From the NCBI RefSeq assembly GCF_030816195.1, contig NZ_JAUSXS010000001.1:829501-893500 (forward strand): a stretch of 64,000 nucleotides of DNA. The letters are read 5' to 3'. Origin of the DNA: Pseudomonas sp. W4I3. Lineage in GTDB: Bacteria > Pseudomonadota > Gammaproteobacteria > Pseudomonadales > Pseudomonadaceae. Under the pieces are notes generated by a model, which worked only from the letters and a program-made list of their open reading frames with translations, did not search any database and was not told the DNA's origin. Positions within the stretch are counted from its first letter, which is position 1. Every line of letters starts with the position of its first letter. The position numbers and the translations under genes were made by a program. Below, in pieces: positions 30,720 to 40,285 of this stretch.

Positions 30720-31412
30720 GTGAAAAACCTCCTCCTAATCCTCTTCACCACCCTCATCCTCGGCGGATGCGTCAGCCACCCCCTCACCCCCGAAAACCGC
30801 GCGCAGATCAAGACGGTAAAAGTCCTGCCCGTGAAGTGGGAAAAGAACATGGTGTACTTCGGCCGCGAACAAGCCTGGGGCGCAGCCCTGGGCGCCGGCG
30901 TTGGCGCGGGTGTTGGCATGGCCAGCGGCGCGTCCAAGGTGGGGACTGCGGCCTTGAGCGGCGCCGGTTTGGCTGGCGGCATGAAGCTTGGGCAGCTGGC
31001 TGAGATGCCGACTTCGGCGGCGATCCTGACGTTGATTGAAGCGGAAAACATCGACGTGGGTGTGTTGCTCAAGCAAGGCTTTGTCGATGCACTGGGCAAG
31101 ACTTCGACGCTCAAGGTGGTCGGTGACGATGAACCTGCCGATGCGCAGATCCAGCTGACCGTGTCCGAGTGGGGCTTTCGCCTGACCCAGGGGTTCAGCA
31201 GCGTGATTTATCCTACCCTCAGCGTGGTGGCGCAGATGAATCGCGGTGATGAAATGATCTGGCGCACCTTTGAAACGGTTACGCCATTCAATGGCCAGAA
31301 CGTTTATGGCTACACGCCGCTGACTTATCGCACCGACCCTGAAGCGTTGCGTCGGGCGTTAACCGGGATTACGCAGATATCTGCGCAGTATCTGGTGAAG
31401 GAGCTTAAGTAA
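30720..31412 (+). CDS. Putative outer-membrane lipoprotein
   Basis: A 230-residue protein with a lipoprotein signal ending LILGGC (Cys about residue 16) and a glycine-rich hydrophobic stretch (about 55-90, AALGAGVGAGVGMASG) like a glycine-zipper. The C-terminal part holds AQIQLTVSEWGFRLTQGF, a pattern also seen in the other lipoproteins of this stretch. GTG start with AAAGGA 5 bases upstream. High GC, so it belongs to the backbone rather than the CDI modules. Specific function unknown. Confidence 0.8.
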   Translation: MKNLLLILFTTLILGGCVSHPLTPENRAQIKTVKVLPVKWEKNMVYFGREQAWGAALGAGVGAGVGMASGASKVGTAALSGAGLAGGMKLGQLAEMPTSAAILTLIEAENIDVGVLLKQGFVDALGKTSTLKVVGDDEPADAQIQLTVSEWGFRLTQGFSSVIYPTLSVVAQMNRGDEMIWRTFETVTPFNGQNVYGYTPLTYRTDPEALRRALTGITQISAQYLVKELK

Positions 31413-31823
31413 GCCTGGCGGTGATGTGGCGCTGTTGGTGGCGCCACGGCCAGGCAGCGTTGCCCTGGTTGATCGCGTTATCGTTGACGATTTTCGCGAG
31501 CAAGCTCGCTCCTACAGGGTTGGCGGTGTCAGGGCGTACCGCTTTGGCTTTGAACATTTCGTTTATCCCACTGTCTTTACCCCGCCCACCCGCAACCGGT
31601 CGGGCTGCATGGACTGCAGCGTTTTCAAATGACATTAAGGATTGATGTGAACCTATTCCCCTTACGGCCCCTATTTGCCACCGCCCACGGTGCGCGTGCC
31701 TGCGCCTGGGATTCGGAAGGGCGGCCGCCAGGGGAGTCATTTGGATCGAGTGATCCTTTCGTTCAGCACACCTACTCCGCCGGGCCTGTTGGCGGTTTTG
31801 ACCTGTAGTTCATGGAGTTTGAA
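31413..31823. other. Intergenic region with half a REP element
   Basis: There is no gene. 31491-31516 carries TTTCGCGAGCAAGCTCGCTCC, one arm of the GAGCGAGCTTGCTCGCGAA REP class found in full at 40335-40446 and 58841-58940. The rest is unremarkable. Confidence 0.6.
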
Positions 31824-34412
31824 ATGAAGCGCAAGCAGTTCCAGAAAAGTCTGTTGGCAATCATGGTCGGCGCGATCAGCACCCAGGTGCTGGCCGTGGA
31901 ATTCGACCTGGGTCAGGGCAAGAATATCTGGGTCAATGAGACGTTCAATGAGCCCGTGACCATCACCGGCCAGTTTTCCCGAGTGGTCGACTCCAACACC
32001 ACCGACCCCGCCGGCCTGGGATTTGCCAACACCCATATTCAAGGCTCGCTGATCAACCGCGCAGACATCACGCTGGACTCACAAGGCAAAACCATTCGCG
32101 CCATCGCCATCGACCCTATGTTCTGGACTGGCCCGACCGGTTTGAACCCGAGCACTGTCACCGGGGATGTGGTTCAGGCAGGCAATATCTTGATGAACCA
32201 CGGCGCCTACGAAGGGCTTGAAATCGGCGCCACGACCATTGGCGGCAGCGTTATCAACTCCGGCACCATCCGCTCCACGCCGCCAGTGAGCGCCGAGCCC
32301 TTTCCCGGCTACCTGGGCGGTGGTGAGGGCATTTACCTGCACGGCACCACGGTTGCCGGCGACGTTTCCAACACCGGCGTAATCGACATGGCCGGCCCGG
32401 ATGCGATCGGCCTGATCCTCGACGTCAACAGCGGCACGCCGACCACCATCAACGGCAAGCTGCTCAACTCGGGTTCGATTATCGCCACAGGTGACGGCGC
32501 CTGGGGCATGGAGGTTGAAACCGCTACCAACCCCCTGCGCATCGAAAACAGTGGCCTGATTTCCGCCAACGGCAATGAGGCCAAGGGCCTGACGTTTTAC
32601 GCGGGCACCGTCGATTACATCCTCAACACCGGCACCATCGAAGCCAAGGGCGCGTCGGCCAATGCCTTCGACCTGTCCGGCGCCAGCTTTGCGCAGAACA
32701 GTGCTGCCGGTGCGCGCGGTATCGTCAACCGTGGCCTCATTACTGCCGACGGCACTGCGATCCAGGTGAGTGCTGCTGAGCAGTTCTCGCCGTTCGAAAT
32801 CAACCAGCAAGCCGGCGAAATCCGCAGTAACGCGGGCACCGCCGTCGACGCCGCCAACCTGGCGACGCTGAACTGGACCGGCGGCAAAATCACCGGCGAC
32901 CTGCTCAACCTCAACGCCGTCAACGTCGACGGCCAGGCGGGTTTTACCGGCAGCCGTATCATCGCGCCGGTGTCGGTCAACTCGGGTTCGCTGAACCTGT
33001 CCGCGCCCGGCACCGCCATCACCGGTAACCTCAATGTGGCCAGCGGCGCAGGTGTTGATATGCACCTGGCCGACAGCGTGGTGCCGACCACGCCGTACCT
33101 CACCGTCAACGGCACCGCCAACCTGGCCCAGGCTTCCAGGCTGACCGTCAGCGCCAACCCTGGCGACTTCGCGGCGCCTAAAGGCGGTACGCAATACACC
33201 TTGCTGCAAGCCACCAATGTGCAGAACAACGGCGTGGCGGTGGCGAGTGCGTCGTCGTTGCTGGACGTGCTCAGCTACTCGGCCGATGCGCAAACGGTCA
33301 AGGCCGTGGTGGCGGTGAAAAGCGATCAGCAAGTGCAGCAGGAGCTGGCAGGTGTCGGCACCGGCGCGGCAGCGGCCACGGCGGTCAACAGCTTCAAGAA
33401 TGGTGTGCTGAGCAATCTCAGCCAGGACGATCAAGTCTTCCAGACCCTGGCCAACGCAGGCACCGCGCAGCAACTGGCGCAGGTCGGCGACCAACTCGCC
33501 CCGGACGTCAACCGTGGCGCGCTGGACGTGGCGCTGTCGGGGCAGACCGTGGTCAACGGTGCGATCTTCAATCGCCTCACCGACCAGCGTGAAAGTCACC
33601 AAACCGGTGGTGTGTGGGTACAGGGCCTGAGCAGCAACATGGACCAGGACGGTCGCGGCGGCAATAACGGTTACTCGGCCAACAGCAGCGGCATGGCGGT
33701 AGGCGTGGATGGCCGTGTGAACGACACCACCACCCTGGGCGTGGCGTACAGCTACCTCAATTCGAATATCCATTCGGACCTTGGCAACAAGACCGACGTC
33801 GAGGGCCACGCGCTGTCGCTGTATGGCAACTGGGCGCTGCAGAACTGGTTTGTGGATGGCAGCCTCAGCTACGGCCACAACGAGAACGACAGCAAACGCC
33901 ACGTCGCGGCCACCACGGCCAAGGGCAGCTACGACAGCAATGTGTTGTCGGCCAGCGTGATCGGCGGCTACAGCTTCAAGCCGTCCCAGGCGATGGTGAT
34001 CGAGCCACGCGTGGCGGCGCGCTATGCCAACGTGCGTATGGATGGCTACACCGAGAAAGGCTCGTCGGCGGCCTTGAGCACGGGTTCGCAGCGTTATGAA
34101 TTAGGTGAGTTGGGTGCCGGTGTACGCCTGGCAGGCAACCTGCCGATGGGCGCTGGCGTGCTGCAGCCGGAAGCGACCTTGATGGCCTATCACGACCTGA
34201 TGGGTGACCGCGTGGCGCAAACCTCCAGCTTCGTGGCGGGTGGTTCGGCGTTCACCGTGACCGGTGCTTCGGTGGCGCGTGACAGCTATGAAGCCAGTGT
34301 GGGCGTGAACTACCAGGTGTCGGACTTCACCGTCGGCGCCAGCTACACCCGCCAGGCGCGCAGCGGTTTTGACGCCGACGGCGTCATGCTCAAGGCGCGC
34401 TACGCCTTCTAA
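31824..34412 (+). CDS. Autotransporter (type Va) adhesin-like protein
   Basis: A self-secreted outer-membrane protein of about 862 residues. The signal peptide ends near TQVLA (residue 25). The passenger (about 30-500) has repeated INSGTI/NTGTIE-type strands typical of a beta-helix. The C-terminal ~270 residues form an autotransporter barrel (VWVQGLSSNMDQDG, GVAYSYLNSN, GGYSFKPSQAM) ending LKARYAF. ATG 31824 is preferred to ATG 31812 because GGAG lies 6 bases before it. No protease or lipase motif was seen in the passenger, so an adhesin role is only a guess. A REPIN array follows immediately. Confidence 0.87.
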   Translation: MKRKQFQKSLLAIMVGAISTQVLAVEFDLGQGKNIWVNETFNEPVTITGQFSRVVDSNTTDPAGLGFANTHIQGSLINRADITLDSQGKTIRAIAIDPMFWTGPTGLNPSTVTGDVVQAGNILMNHGAYEGLEIGATTIGGSVINSGTIRSTPPVSAEPFPGYLGGGEGIYLHGTTVAGDVSNTGVIDMAGPDAIGLILDVNSGTPTTINGKLLNSGSIIATGDGAWGMEVETATNPLRIENSGLISANGNEAKGLTFYAGTVDYILNTGTIEAKGASANAFDLSGASFAQNSAAGARGIVNRGLITADGTAIQVSAAEQFSPFEINQQAGEIRSNAGTAVDAANLATLNWTGGKITGDLLNLNAVNVDGQAGFTGSRIIAPVSVNSGSLNLSAPGTAITGNLNVASGAGVDMHLADSVVPTTPYLTVNGTANLAQASRLTVSANPGDFAAPKGGTQYTLLQATNVQNNGVAVASASSLLDVLSYSADAQTVKAVVAVKSDQQVQQELAGVGTGAAAATAVNSFKNGVLSNLSQDDQVFQTLANAGTAQQLAQVGDQLAPDVNRGALDVALSGQTVVNGAIFNRLTDQRESHQTGGVWVQGLSSNMDQDGRGGNNGYSANSSGMAVGVDGRVNDTTTLGVAYSYLNSNIHSDLGNKTDVEGHALSLYGNWALQNWFVDGSLSYGHNENDSKRHVAATTAKGSYDSNVLSASVIGGYSFKPSQAMVIEPRVAARYANVRMDGYTEKGSSAALSTGSQRYELGELGAGVRLAGNLPMGAGVLQPEATLMAYHDLMGDRVAQTSSFVAGGSAFTVTGASVARDSYEASVGVNYQVSDFTVGASYTRQARSGFDADGVMLKARYAF

Positions 34413-34430
34413 CCCACACCGCAAAACAAG

Positions 34431-35233
34431 TGTGGGAGGGGGCTTGCTCCCGATAGCGGTGGCCCAGCCAATCATGCATTGACTGACCCGCCGCCATCGG
34501 GAGCAAGCCCCCTCCCACATTTGGATTTGTGTGAATCCGTCAGAACAACTTGCGCTGTAGAGCCTCACCCCGCGTACGTGAAGCCTGACGCTATTCCCCT
34601 GTGGGAGGGGGCTTGCTCCCGATAGCGCTGGCCCAGCCAATCATGCATTGACTGACCCGCCGCCATCGGGGCAAGCCCCCTCCCACATTTGGTTTTGTGT
34701 GAATCCGTCAGAACAACTCGCGCTGTAGAGCCTCACCCCGCGTACGTTAAGCCTGACGCTATTCCCCTGTGGGAGGGGGCTTGCTCCCGATAGCGGTGGT
34801 CCAACCAATCATGCATTGACTGACTCGCCGCCATCGGGGCAAGCCCCCTCCCACATTTGGTTTTGTGTGAATCCGTCAGAACAACTCGCGCTGTAGAGCC
34901 TCACCCCGCGTACGTTAAGCCTGACGCTATTCACCTGTGGGAGGGGGCTTGCTCCCGATAGCGGTGGCCCAGCCAATCATGCATTGACTGACCCGCCGCC
35001 ATCGGGGCAAGCCCCCTCCCACATTTGGTTTTGTGTGAATCCGTCAGAACAACTTGCGCTGTACAGCCTCAACCCGCGTACGTGAAGCCTGACGCTAATC
35101 CAGTGTGGGAGGGGGCTTGCTCCCGATAGCGGTAGTCCAGCCAATGATGTGCTGGCTGACCCACCGCCATCGGGAGCAAGCCCCCTCCCACATTTGGTTT
35201 TGTGTGAATCCGTCAGAACAACTTGCGCTGCAC
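34431..35233. repeat. Tandem array of five REPIN-containing units, period 168 bp
   Basis: Units start at 34431, 34600, 34768, 34936 and 35104, each with a TGTGGGAGGGGGCTTGC...GCAAGCCCCCTCCCACA palindrome, then GTGTGAATCCGTCAGAACAA, then a spacer ending CCTGACGCTA. The last unit is cut short and runs into the 3' end of the next gene. Units differ by only a few bases, so the amplification is recent. It lies between convergent genes. Confidence 0.92.
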
Positions 35234-35800
35234 CGCTTCATCCAGCGTGCTGCGCGTCAGCGCCTCTACCACCTCCCGGGTGTCTGCCTGGAATGGGATG
35301 CCCACGATCAGCACCAAGTGCATCCAGGTGCGCACCGACTCGCTTTTCTTGACCCGGCCCAATTCCTTGCCGTCTTTGTCCTTGAACACGGTTTCCAGGG
35401 TGAAAGTGTTCTTGGCCGTGGACGGAATGATGAAAAACGTCACACCGGTGATGATCGCCGAGGCCATGCTGAACTGCTCATTGTTGTACAGGGTGGCGTC
35501 GGCGTAGATGTCCGAGTCAACCTTGTCGGTGCTCACCCGTGCAAAGCGGTTGGACTGGCGGAACCCATCCGCCACGGCTTTTTCCCACAGGGCGGCGGGT
35601 GCGCCGGCAGCGGCGTTGGCGGGGCCGCCGTTGACCTGGTTCAGCCCGGTGGTGCGCACGTACGCCGTAGGTTTCTGCGCGGGCGCGTTGGCGGTCGGTG
35701 GCCAGGTCTGTACCGGTGGCAGTTCGTGTTGCGAGTAGGACACGCAGCCTGTCAGCAAGACCGCCGCGAGTACCAGGCTGTGCTTGATCAATCCTTTCAT
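35213..35800 (-). CDS. Putative lipoprotein, 195 residues
   Basis: The lipoprotein signal ends LLTGC (Cys 19). The protein then has a proline-rich linker and a compact domain (DSDIYADATLYNNEQFSM, FFIIPSTAKNTFTLETVFKD, VRTWMHLVLIVGIPF). It looks like a lipoprotein of the outer envelope; the family is not recognised. It may form an operon with the next lipoprotein upstream (35817-36428), 16 bases away, with GGAG before its ATG. Its last codons are copied in each unit of the adjacent repeat array. Confidence 0.82.
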   Translation of the reverse strand: MKGLIKHSLVLAAVLLTGCVSYSQHELPPVQTWPPTANAPAQKPTAYVRTTGLNQVNGGPANAAAGAPAALWEKAVADGFRQSNRFARVSTDKVDSDIYADATLYNNEQFSMASAIITGVTFFIIPSTAKNTFTLETVFKDKDGKELGRVKKSESVRTWMHLVLIVGIPFQADTREVVEALTRSTLDEAVQRKLF

Positions 35801-35816
35801 GGGGGGCTCCTTGAGC

Positions 35817-36428
35817 TTACGGTTTGGCCAGTTTGGCGGTGGCGGTGTCGAGCAGTTGCGCGACGAGTTCGTTCAGTTGTTTGGCGCCCATGGTCGGGGC
35901 CCAGTATTCGCGACCGTAAAGGCCCACGTTGCGCTCGAACTTGACCTCTTGTTTGCTGCTGGCCAGTTCCTTGCCGTCGCGGTCGACGATCACCAGGTCG
36001 CCGGCCAGGTCGAAGGTGTCGACGTAGATCGGGCCGTTGACCCAGATCCAGATCGTCAACGTCAGCAAAGCACCGGGCACGTAACCGGGATGCACGCCGC
36101 GGTGACCCTTGAGAGAGGTCATGTTGAACTTGAGCGAAACATCCTGCTCACCCAGGCGCACCGGGTACTCGGTGACCTGCTTGAAGTAACCGGCGGTGCG
36201 CACGTACTGGTTGAGTTGCAGCGTCAACGAACGGCTGATCGCGGTTTTGTTGGCATCATTGATGTCAGCGGCATTCACCGTCACATCAGCGATTTGCGCG
36301 CTGCGCGGGCTGCTGACAGAAGCTTGGTGTAACGGGGCGCCGATAGGGCCGGTGACGGTGTAGGACACACAGCCGGTCATCGACAGTGCGGCAACAAGGG
36401 CCGCTGCCCGCAAGAGGATTTTCAACAC
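35817..36428 (-). CDS. Putative lipoprotein, 203 residues
   Basis: The lipoprotein signal ends LSMTGC (Cys about 20), followed by VSYTVTGPIGAPLHQ and a domain with SLKFNMTSLKGHRGVHPGY and FDLAGDLVIVDRDGKELASS. It shares the CVSY start and DxDGKEL wording with the neighbour at 35213-35800, so the two may be distant paralogues. It is the first gene of the minus-strand pair. Function unknown. Confidence 0.8.
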   Translation of the reverse strand: MLKILLRAAALVAALSMTGCVSYTVTGPIGAPLHQASVSSPRSAQIADVTVNAADINDANKTAISRSLTLQLNQYVRTAGYFKQVTEYPVRLGEQDVSLKFNMTSLKGHRGVHPGYVPGALLTLTIWIWVNGPIYVDTFDLAGDLVIVDRDGKELASSKQEVKFERNVGLYGREYWAPTMGAKQLNELVAQLLDTATAKLAKP

Positions 36429-36697
36429 GCAATATCCCTATTAATGAATGAACCAGGCCAGGGTCTCGGCACGTCAGCTCAGAACTTTAGGCCGATCCTA
36501 TTTCGCTCCCCCAGCAAGCCCATTCATCACTTAAATCTGCGTTTATTTAAAACACCTTGAGAACCGCCCTCAACCCCGTAAAATGCCGCAGCCGTTGCGG
36601 CACGACAGATTCAGGGATGAATGCAGACGCACGTGTTTCCCTCCTTGAAATTGCCGCAGCCCTGCGCTCTGCCGATTTCTCACTTTAGGAGCAACAC
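36429..36697. other. Divergent promoter region
   Basis: This 269-base gap separates the minus-strand lipoprotein pair from the plus-strand csgG-like operon, so promoters for both should lie here. I could not assign individual boxes with confidence. Confidence 0.4.
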
Positions 36698-37378
36698 GTG
36701 AAGACACCCTTCAAAATCTTGCTGTCGGGCCTCACCGCCGCAGCGCTGTTGACCGTGGCCGGTTGCGCCACCGAGAGCAACCGCGCCATGCCGGTGGAGC
36801 AGGTCGCCAGCGCCAGCGTGGCCTATTCCGGCGTGCGTGTGCCGATCGCAGTGGGCAAGTTCGACAACCGCTCCAGCTACATGCGCGGCATCTTTTCCGA
36901 CGGCGTCGACCGCCTCGGTGGCCAGGCCAAGACCATCCTCATCACCCACTTGCAGCAGACCAACCGCTTCAGCGTGCTGGACCGCGACAACATGGGCGAA
37001 ATCTCCCAGGAAGCCAAGATCAAAGGCACCGCACAGAAGCTCAAGGGCGCTGACTACGTGGTGACTGGCGATGTGACCGAGTTCGGCCGCAAAGAAACCG
37101 GCGACCGCCAGCTGTTCGGCATTCTCGGCCGTGGCAAGACCCAAGTGGCCTACGCCAAAGTCGCATTGAACATCGTCAACATCAGCACCTCCGAAGTGGT
37201 GTATTCCACCCAGGGCGCCGGTGAGTACGCGCTGTCCAATCGTGAAGTGATCGGCTTCGGCGGCACCGCCAGCTACGACTCTACCCTCAATGGCAAGGTC
37301 CTGGACCTGGCCATGCGCGAAGCGATCAACCGGTTGGTGGACGGCATCAACGCCGGCGCCTGGAACCCGCGTAACTGA
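36698..37378 (+). CDS. CsgG/HfaB-family lipoprotein
   Basis: A 226-residue lipoprotein (signal ending TVAGC) with a CsgG-type fold: VPIAVGKFDNRSSYMRG, AKTILITHLQQTNRFSVLDRDN, GADYVVTGDVTEFGRK, ALNIVNISTSEVVYSTQGAGEY. GTG start with TTAGGAG ahead. It heads the conserved trio CsgG-like / DUF4810 / DUF799. No curli subunit genes (csgA, csgB, csgE, csgF) are nearby, so it is not a curli pore here. Related LpoB-type lipoproteins activate penicillin-binding proteins, but the role of this trio is not established by the sequence. Confidence 0.87.
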   Translation: MKTPFKILLSGLTAAALLTVAGCATESNRAMPVEQVASASVAYSGVRVPIAVGKFDNRSSYMRGIFSDGVDRLGGQAKTILITHLQQTNRFSVLDRDNMGEISQEAKIKGTAQKLKGADYVVTGDVTEFGRKETGDRQLFGILGRGKTQVAYAKVALNIVNISTSEVVYSTQGAGEYALSNREVIGFGGTASYDSTLNGKVLDLAMREAINRLVDGINAGAWNPRN

Positions 37379-37407
37379 TCAGCCACACCACAAGGAGCAG
37401 TACACGG

Positions 37408-37772
37408 ATGAGCAAGGCAGTGAAATTGGCGCTGACGCTGGCAGCAATCGCGGCTGTAACCGGGTGCCAGACGGCGCGCCCCAACCCCTGTATCAATGGG
37501 AAAGCTACCAGCCGCAGGTTTACGAATACTTCAAGGGTGAGCCCAAGGAAGCGCAGGTGGAAGCACTGGAACGCGATCTGCAGAAGATCAACGCCAGTGG
37601 CCGCAAGGCGCCGCCGGGTTACCACGCGCACCTGGGCATGCTCTACATGAACATGGGCAAGGACGACCAGATGGTGCAGGAGTTTCGCACCGAGAAGGCG
37701 CTGTTCCCTGAGTCGGCTGCCTACATGGACTTTCTGCTGAAAAACGCCAAGACCGGAGTCGCCACCAAATGA
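37408..37772 (+). pseudogene. DUF4810 lipoprotein with apparent frameshift
   Basis: The start MSKAVKLALTLAAIAAVTGC is a clean lipoprotein signal. The mature part (PLYQWESYQPQVYEYFKGEP, GYHAHLGMLYMNMGKDDQM, FPESAAYMDFLLKN) is in another frame. The change falls at about 37479-37488 (GGCGCGCCCCAACC); adding one C to the CCCC run, or dropping one CG pair, restores one 121-residue product. The gene sits between its usual partners and overlaps the next start (ATGA), so the frameshift may be a sequence error rather than real loss. Confidence 0.8.
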
Positions 37773-38419
37773 GCCTGTTAAAACTCACCGGCGCCTTGCT
37801 GGCCCTGGCTTTGCTCGGCGGCTGTGCGGCGCCCAAGACGTTCGATTATTCGGCGTACAAACAGGCGCGGCCCAAGTCGATCCTGGTACTGCCGCCGATC
37901 AACGAATCGCCGGAAGTGCAGGCGTCGTACAGCCTGGTTTCGCAAGTGACCTACCCGTTGGCCGAAGCCGGCTACTACGTGCTGCCTATCGCCCTGGTGG
38001 ACGAAACCTTCCGCCAGAACGGCCTGACCACCGCCAACGATATCCAGGGCGTACTGCCGGCCAAGCTGCATGACATCTTCGGCGCCGACGCCGCGCTGTA
38101 CATCACCGTCAGCGAGTACGGCACCAAGTACATGCTGATTTCCAGCGACACCTCGGTCACCGCCTCGGCCAAACTGGTGGACCTGCGCACCGGCACCACC
38201 CTGTGGACCGGCACGGCGCGCGCGTCGAGCGAAGAGGGCAACAACAACAGTGGTGGCCTGGTAGGGATGCTGATCACGGCGGCGGTCAAGCAGGTGATCA
38301 ACAGCTCCACCGACGCGGCGCACCCGATTGCCGGTATCACCAGCGCACGATTGCTCTCGGCCGGGCAGCGCACCGGAATCCTCTACGGCCCGCGCAACCC
38401 GAAATACGGCACGGACTGA
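37769..38419 (+). CDS. DUF799 (GNA1162-like) lipoprotein
   Basis: A 216-residue lipoprotein (signal ending LLGGC). Domain text includes PKSILVLPPINESPEVQASY, GYYVLPIALVDETFRQNGL, IFGADAALYITVSEYGTKY and LVDLRTGTTLWTGTARASS. This is the third member of the csgG-like trio; its ATG overlaps the previous stop. Probably located at the outer membrane together with its partners; the molecular role is not known to me. Confidence 0.87.
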   Translation: MSLLKLTGALLALALLGGCAAPKTFDYSAYKQARPKSILVLPPINESPEVQASYSLVSQVTYPLAEAGYYVLPIALVDETFRQNGLTTANDIQGVLPAKLHDIFGADAALYITVSEYGTKYMLISSDTSVTASAKLVDLRTGTTLWTGTARASSEEGNNNSGGLVGMLITAAVKQVINSSTDAAHPIAGITSARLLSAGQRTGILYGPRNPKYGTD

Positions 38420-38451
38420 AGTAACCTTTTCTTCAGACAATAAAGATCAAA

Positions 38452-38541
38452 TGTGGGAGGGGGCTTGCCCCCGATAGCTTAGTGTCAGCCACTGCATCTG
38501 GTGGCTGACCCGCCGCCATCGGGAGCAAGCCCCCTCCCACA
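38452..38541. repeat. REP doublet (REPIN), GGGAGGGGGCTTGC class
   Basis: Arms TGTGGGAGGGGGCTTGC and GGAGCAAGCCCCCTCCCACA flank about 45 bases. It lies directly after the DUF799 gene and may act as a transcription end. Confidence 0.88.
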
Positions 38542-38640
38542 CTGGTTTCTGCTGTTGTCTAAATTGCATGGATTAACCCGAACCCTCCACACCTCGCGTC
38601 TGACCTTGTGAACGGACTATTCACTCACGAGGCTCAGCCC

Positions 38641-40263
38641 ATGTCCCATCCTCCAGTTCTCCTGCGTCCTGTTGCCCAAGGCGTTGCCGTTACCTTGCTG
38701 ATGGCGCTGGCCGGGTGTGGCGTGTCTTCCTCCCCTGAGCTGGCCCAACCGGCTACCCCGGTGGCCGAGCTGCAAAGCGCGCCGGCCCAGGGCGCCGTGG
38801 CAAAGCGCATGGCGATGCCGGCACCCATGAGAACGCAAGAAATGACGGTGATGGCGGACCGCAACGAACCCCGCGAACAATACGCCAACCTGCCCGACAA
38901 CCCGGTGCATCGCGTCGCCGAAACCCCGGTCTCCACGTTCAGCGTGGACGTCGATACCGGCAGCTACGCCAACGTAAGACGCTTCCTCAACCAAGGTCGC
39001 CTGCCGCCCGAAGGTGCTGTGCGACTGGAGGAAATGGTCAACTACTTCCCCTACGACTACGCGTTGCCAACCGATGGCTCACCGTTTGGCGTCACCACCG
39101 AGCTCGCCGCCACGCCGTGGAACCCACATTCAAAACTGTTGCGCATCGGCATCAAGGCGTCCGAACGTTCTGTGGCGCAACTGCCGCCGGCCAACCTGGT
39201 ATTCCTGGTGGATGTGTCCGGCTCCATGGACCGTCGCGAAGGCTTACCGCTGGTAAAAAGCACCCTGAAACTGCTGGTGGACCAACTGCGCGATCAGGAT
39301 CGCGTTTCACTGGTGGTCTACGCCGGTGAATCCCGCGTGGTGCTCAAGCCCACGTCCGGGCGCGACAAAACCAACATCCGCAACGCCATCGACCAACTCA
39401 CCGCCGGCGGCGCTACCGCCGGCGCGTCCGGTATCGAACTGGCCTACCAAATGGCCCGCGAAGGGTTTATCGACAACGGCATCAATCGCATCCTGCTGGC
39501 CACCGACGGTGACTTCAACGTGGGCATCAGCGACTTCGACAGCCTCAAGCAAATGGCCGTGGAGCAGCGTAAAAGCGGGGTTTCGCTGACCACCCTCGGC
39601 TTTGGTGTGGACAACTACAACGAACACCTGATGGAGCAGCTGGCCGACGCCGGCGACGGCAACTATGCCTACATCGACAACCTGCGCGAAGCCCGCAAGG
39701 TATTGGTAGACCAACTCAGCTCGACGCTGGCGGTGGTGGCGCGCGACGTGAAATTGCAGGTGGAATTCAACCCCGCGCAGGTCAGTGAATACCGCCTGCT
39801 CGGCTATGAAAACCGCGCCTTGAAGCGTGAGGATTTCAACAACGACAAGGTCGATGCCGGCGAAATCGGCGCCGGGCATACGGTGACGGCGCTGTATGAA
39901 ATTGTTCCAAAGGGCGAGGAGGGCTGGTTGGAGCCTTTGCGCTACGCCAGCGCGCCTGCGGCTGAGGGTAAATCCACTGAATTGGCGATGGTACGCGTAC
40001 GCTACAAGCCTGCTGCGGGCGGTGACAGCCGCTTGATCGAACGAGCCGTCGAGCCCACCACCGCCAAGCCCAGCGACGACCTGCGCTTCAGCGCCGCCGT
40101 GGCCGCGTTCGCCCAACAGCTCAAGGGCGATGGCCGTTACACTGGCAGCATGAGTTTGCAGGAAACCGCCAAACTGGCCCGCTCAGCCCGCGGCGACGAC
40201 CCGTTCGGCCTGCGCAACGAATTCGTGCAACTGGTCGAACTGGCCCAAAGCCTTAAACCCTGA
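38641..40263 (+). CDS. VWA-domain lipoprotein (YfbK-like)
   Basis: A 540-residue protein with a lipoprotein signal (LMALAGC). An N-terminal von Willebrand-associated domain (NPVHRVAETPVSTFSVDVDT) is followed by a VWA domain with an intact MIDAS (LVDVSGSMDRR, GGATAGASG, LATDGDFNVG) and a C-terminal DUF3520-type region (SEYRLLGYENRALKREDFNN). ATG 38641 is used because it gives the lipobox at a normal distance; the in-frame GTG 38608 would add 11 residues. YfbK-type proteins are envelope proteins of unclear role. The downstream sigma-factor pair is separated by a nested REP and may be independent. Confidence 0.88.
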   Translation: MSHPPVLLRPVAQGVAVTLLMALAGCGVSSSPELAQPATPVAELQSAPAQGAVAKRMAMPAPMRTQEMTVMADRNEPREQYANLPDNPVHRVAETPVSTFSVDVDTGSYANVRRFLNQGRLPPEGAVRLEEMVNYFPYDYALPTDGSPFGVTTELAATPWNPHSKLLRIGIKASERSVAQLPPANLVFLVDVSGSMDRREGLPLVKSTLKLLVDQLRDQDRVSLVVYAGESRVVLKPTSGRDKTNIRNAIDQLTAGGATAGASGIELAYQMAREGFIDNGINRILLATDGDFNVGISDFDSLKQMAVEQRKSGVSLTTLGFGVDNYNEHLMEQLADAGDGNYAYIDNLREARKVLVDQLSSTLAVVARDVKLQVEFNPAQVSEYRLLGYENRALKREDFNNDKVDAGEIGAGHTVTALYEIVPKGEEGWLEPLRYASAPAAEGKSTELAMVRVRYKPAAGGDSRLIERAVEPTTAKPSDDLRFSAAVAAFAQQLKGDGRYTGSMSLQETAKLARSARGDDPFGLRNEFVQLVELAQSLKP

Positions 40264-40285
40264 CCTCGAACGCAACATTGTCCAA

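Noticed and set aside
31998..33902. 607-codon minus-strand frame opposite the autotransporter
   Set aside because: Shadow frame; the plus-strand gene has a signal peptide, passenger repeats and a barrel ending in F.
34431..35233. Regular repeats considered as a CRISPR array
   Set aside because: The period is 168 bp, the units are palindromic REP doublets and the spacers are the same in each unit; no cas gene is near.
35105..35944. 279-codon plus-strand frame over the lipoprotein genes
   Set aside because: Antisense to two lipoproteins with clean lipoboxes and ribosome binding sites; it starts inside a REP.
36698..38419. Curli biogenesis locus
   Set aside because: Only the CsgG-like gene is present, within the CsgG/DUF4810/DUF799 lipoprotein trio; no curlin or chaperone genes.
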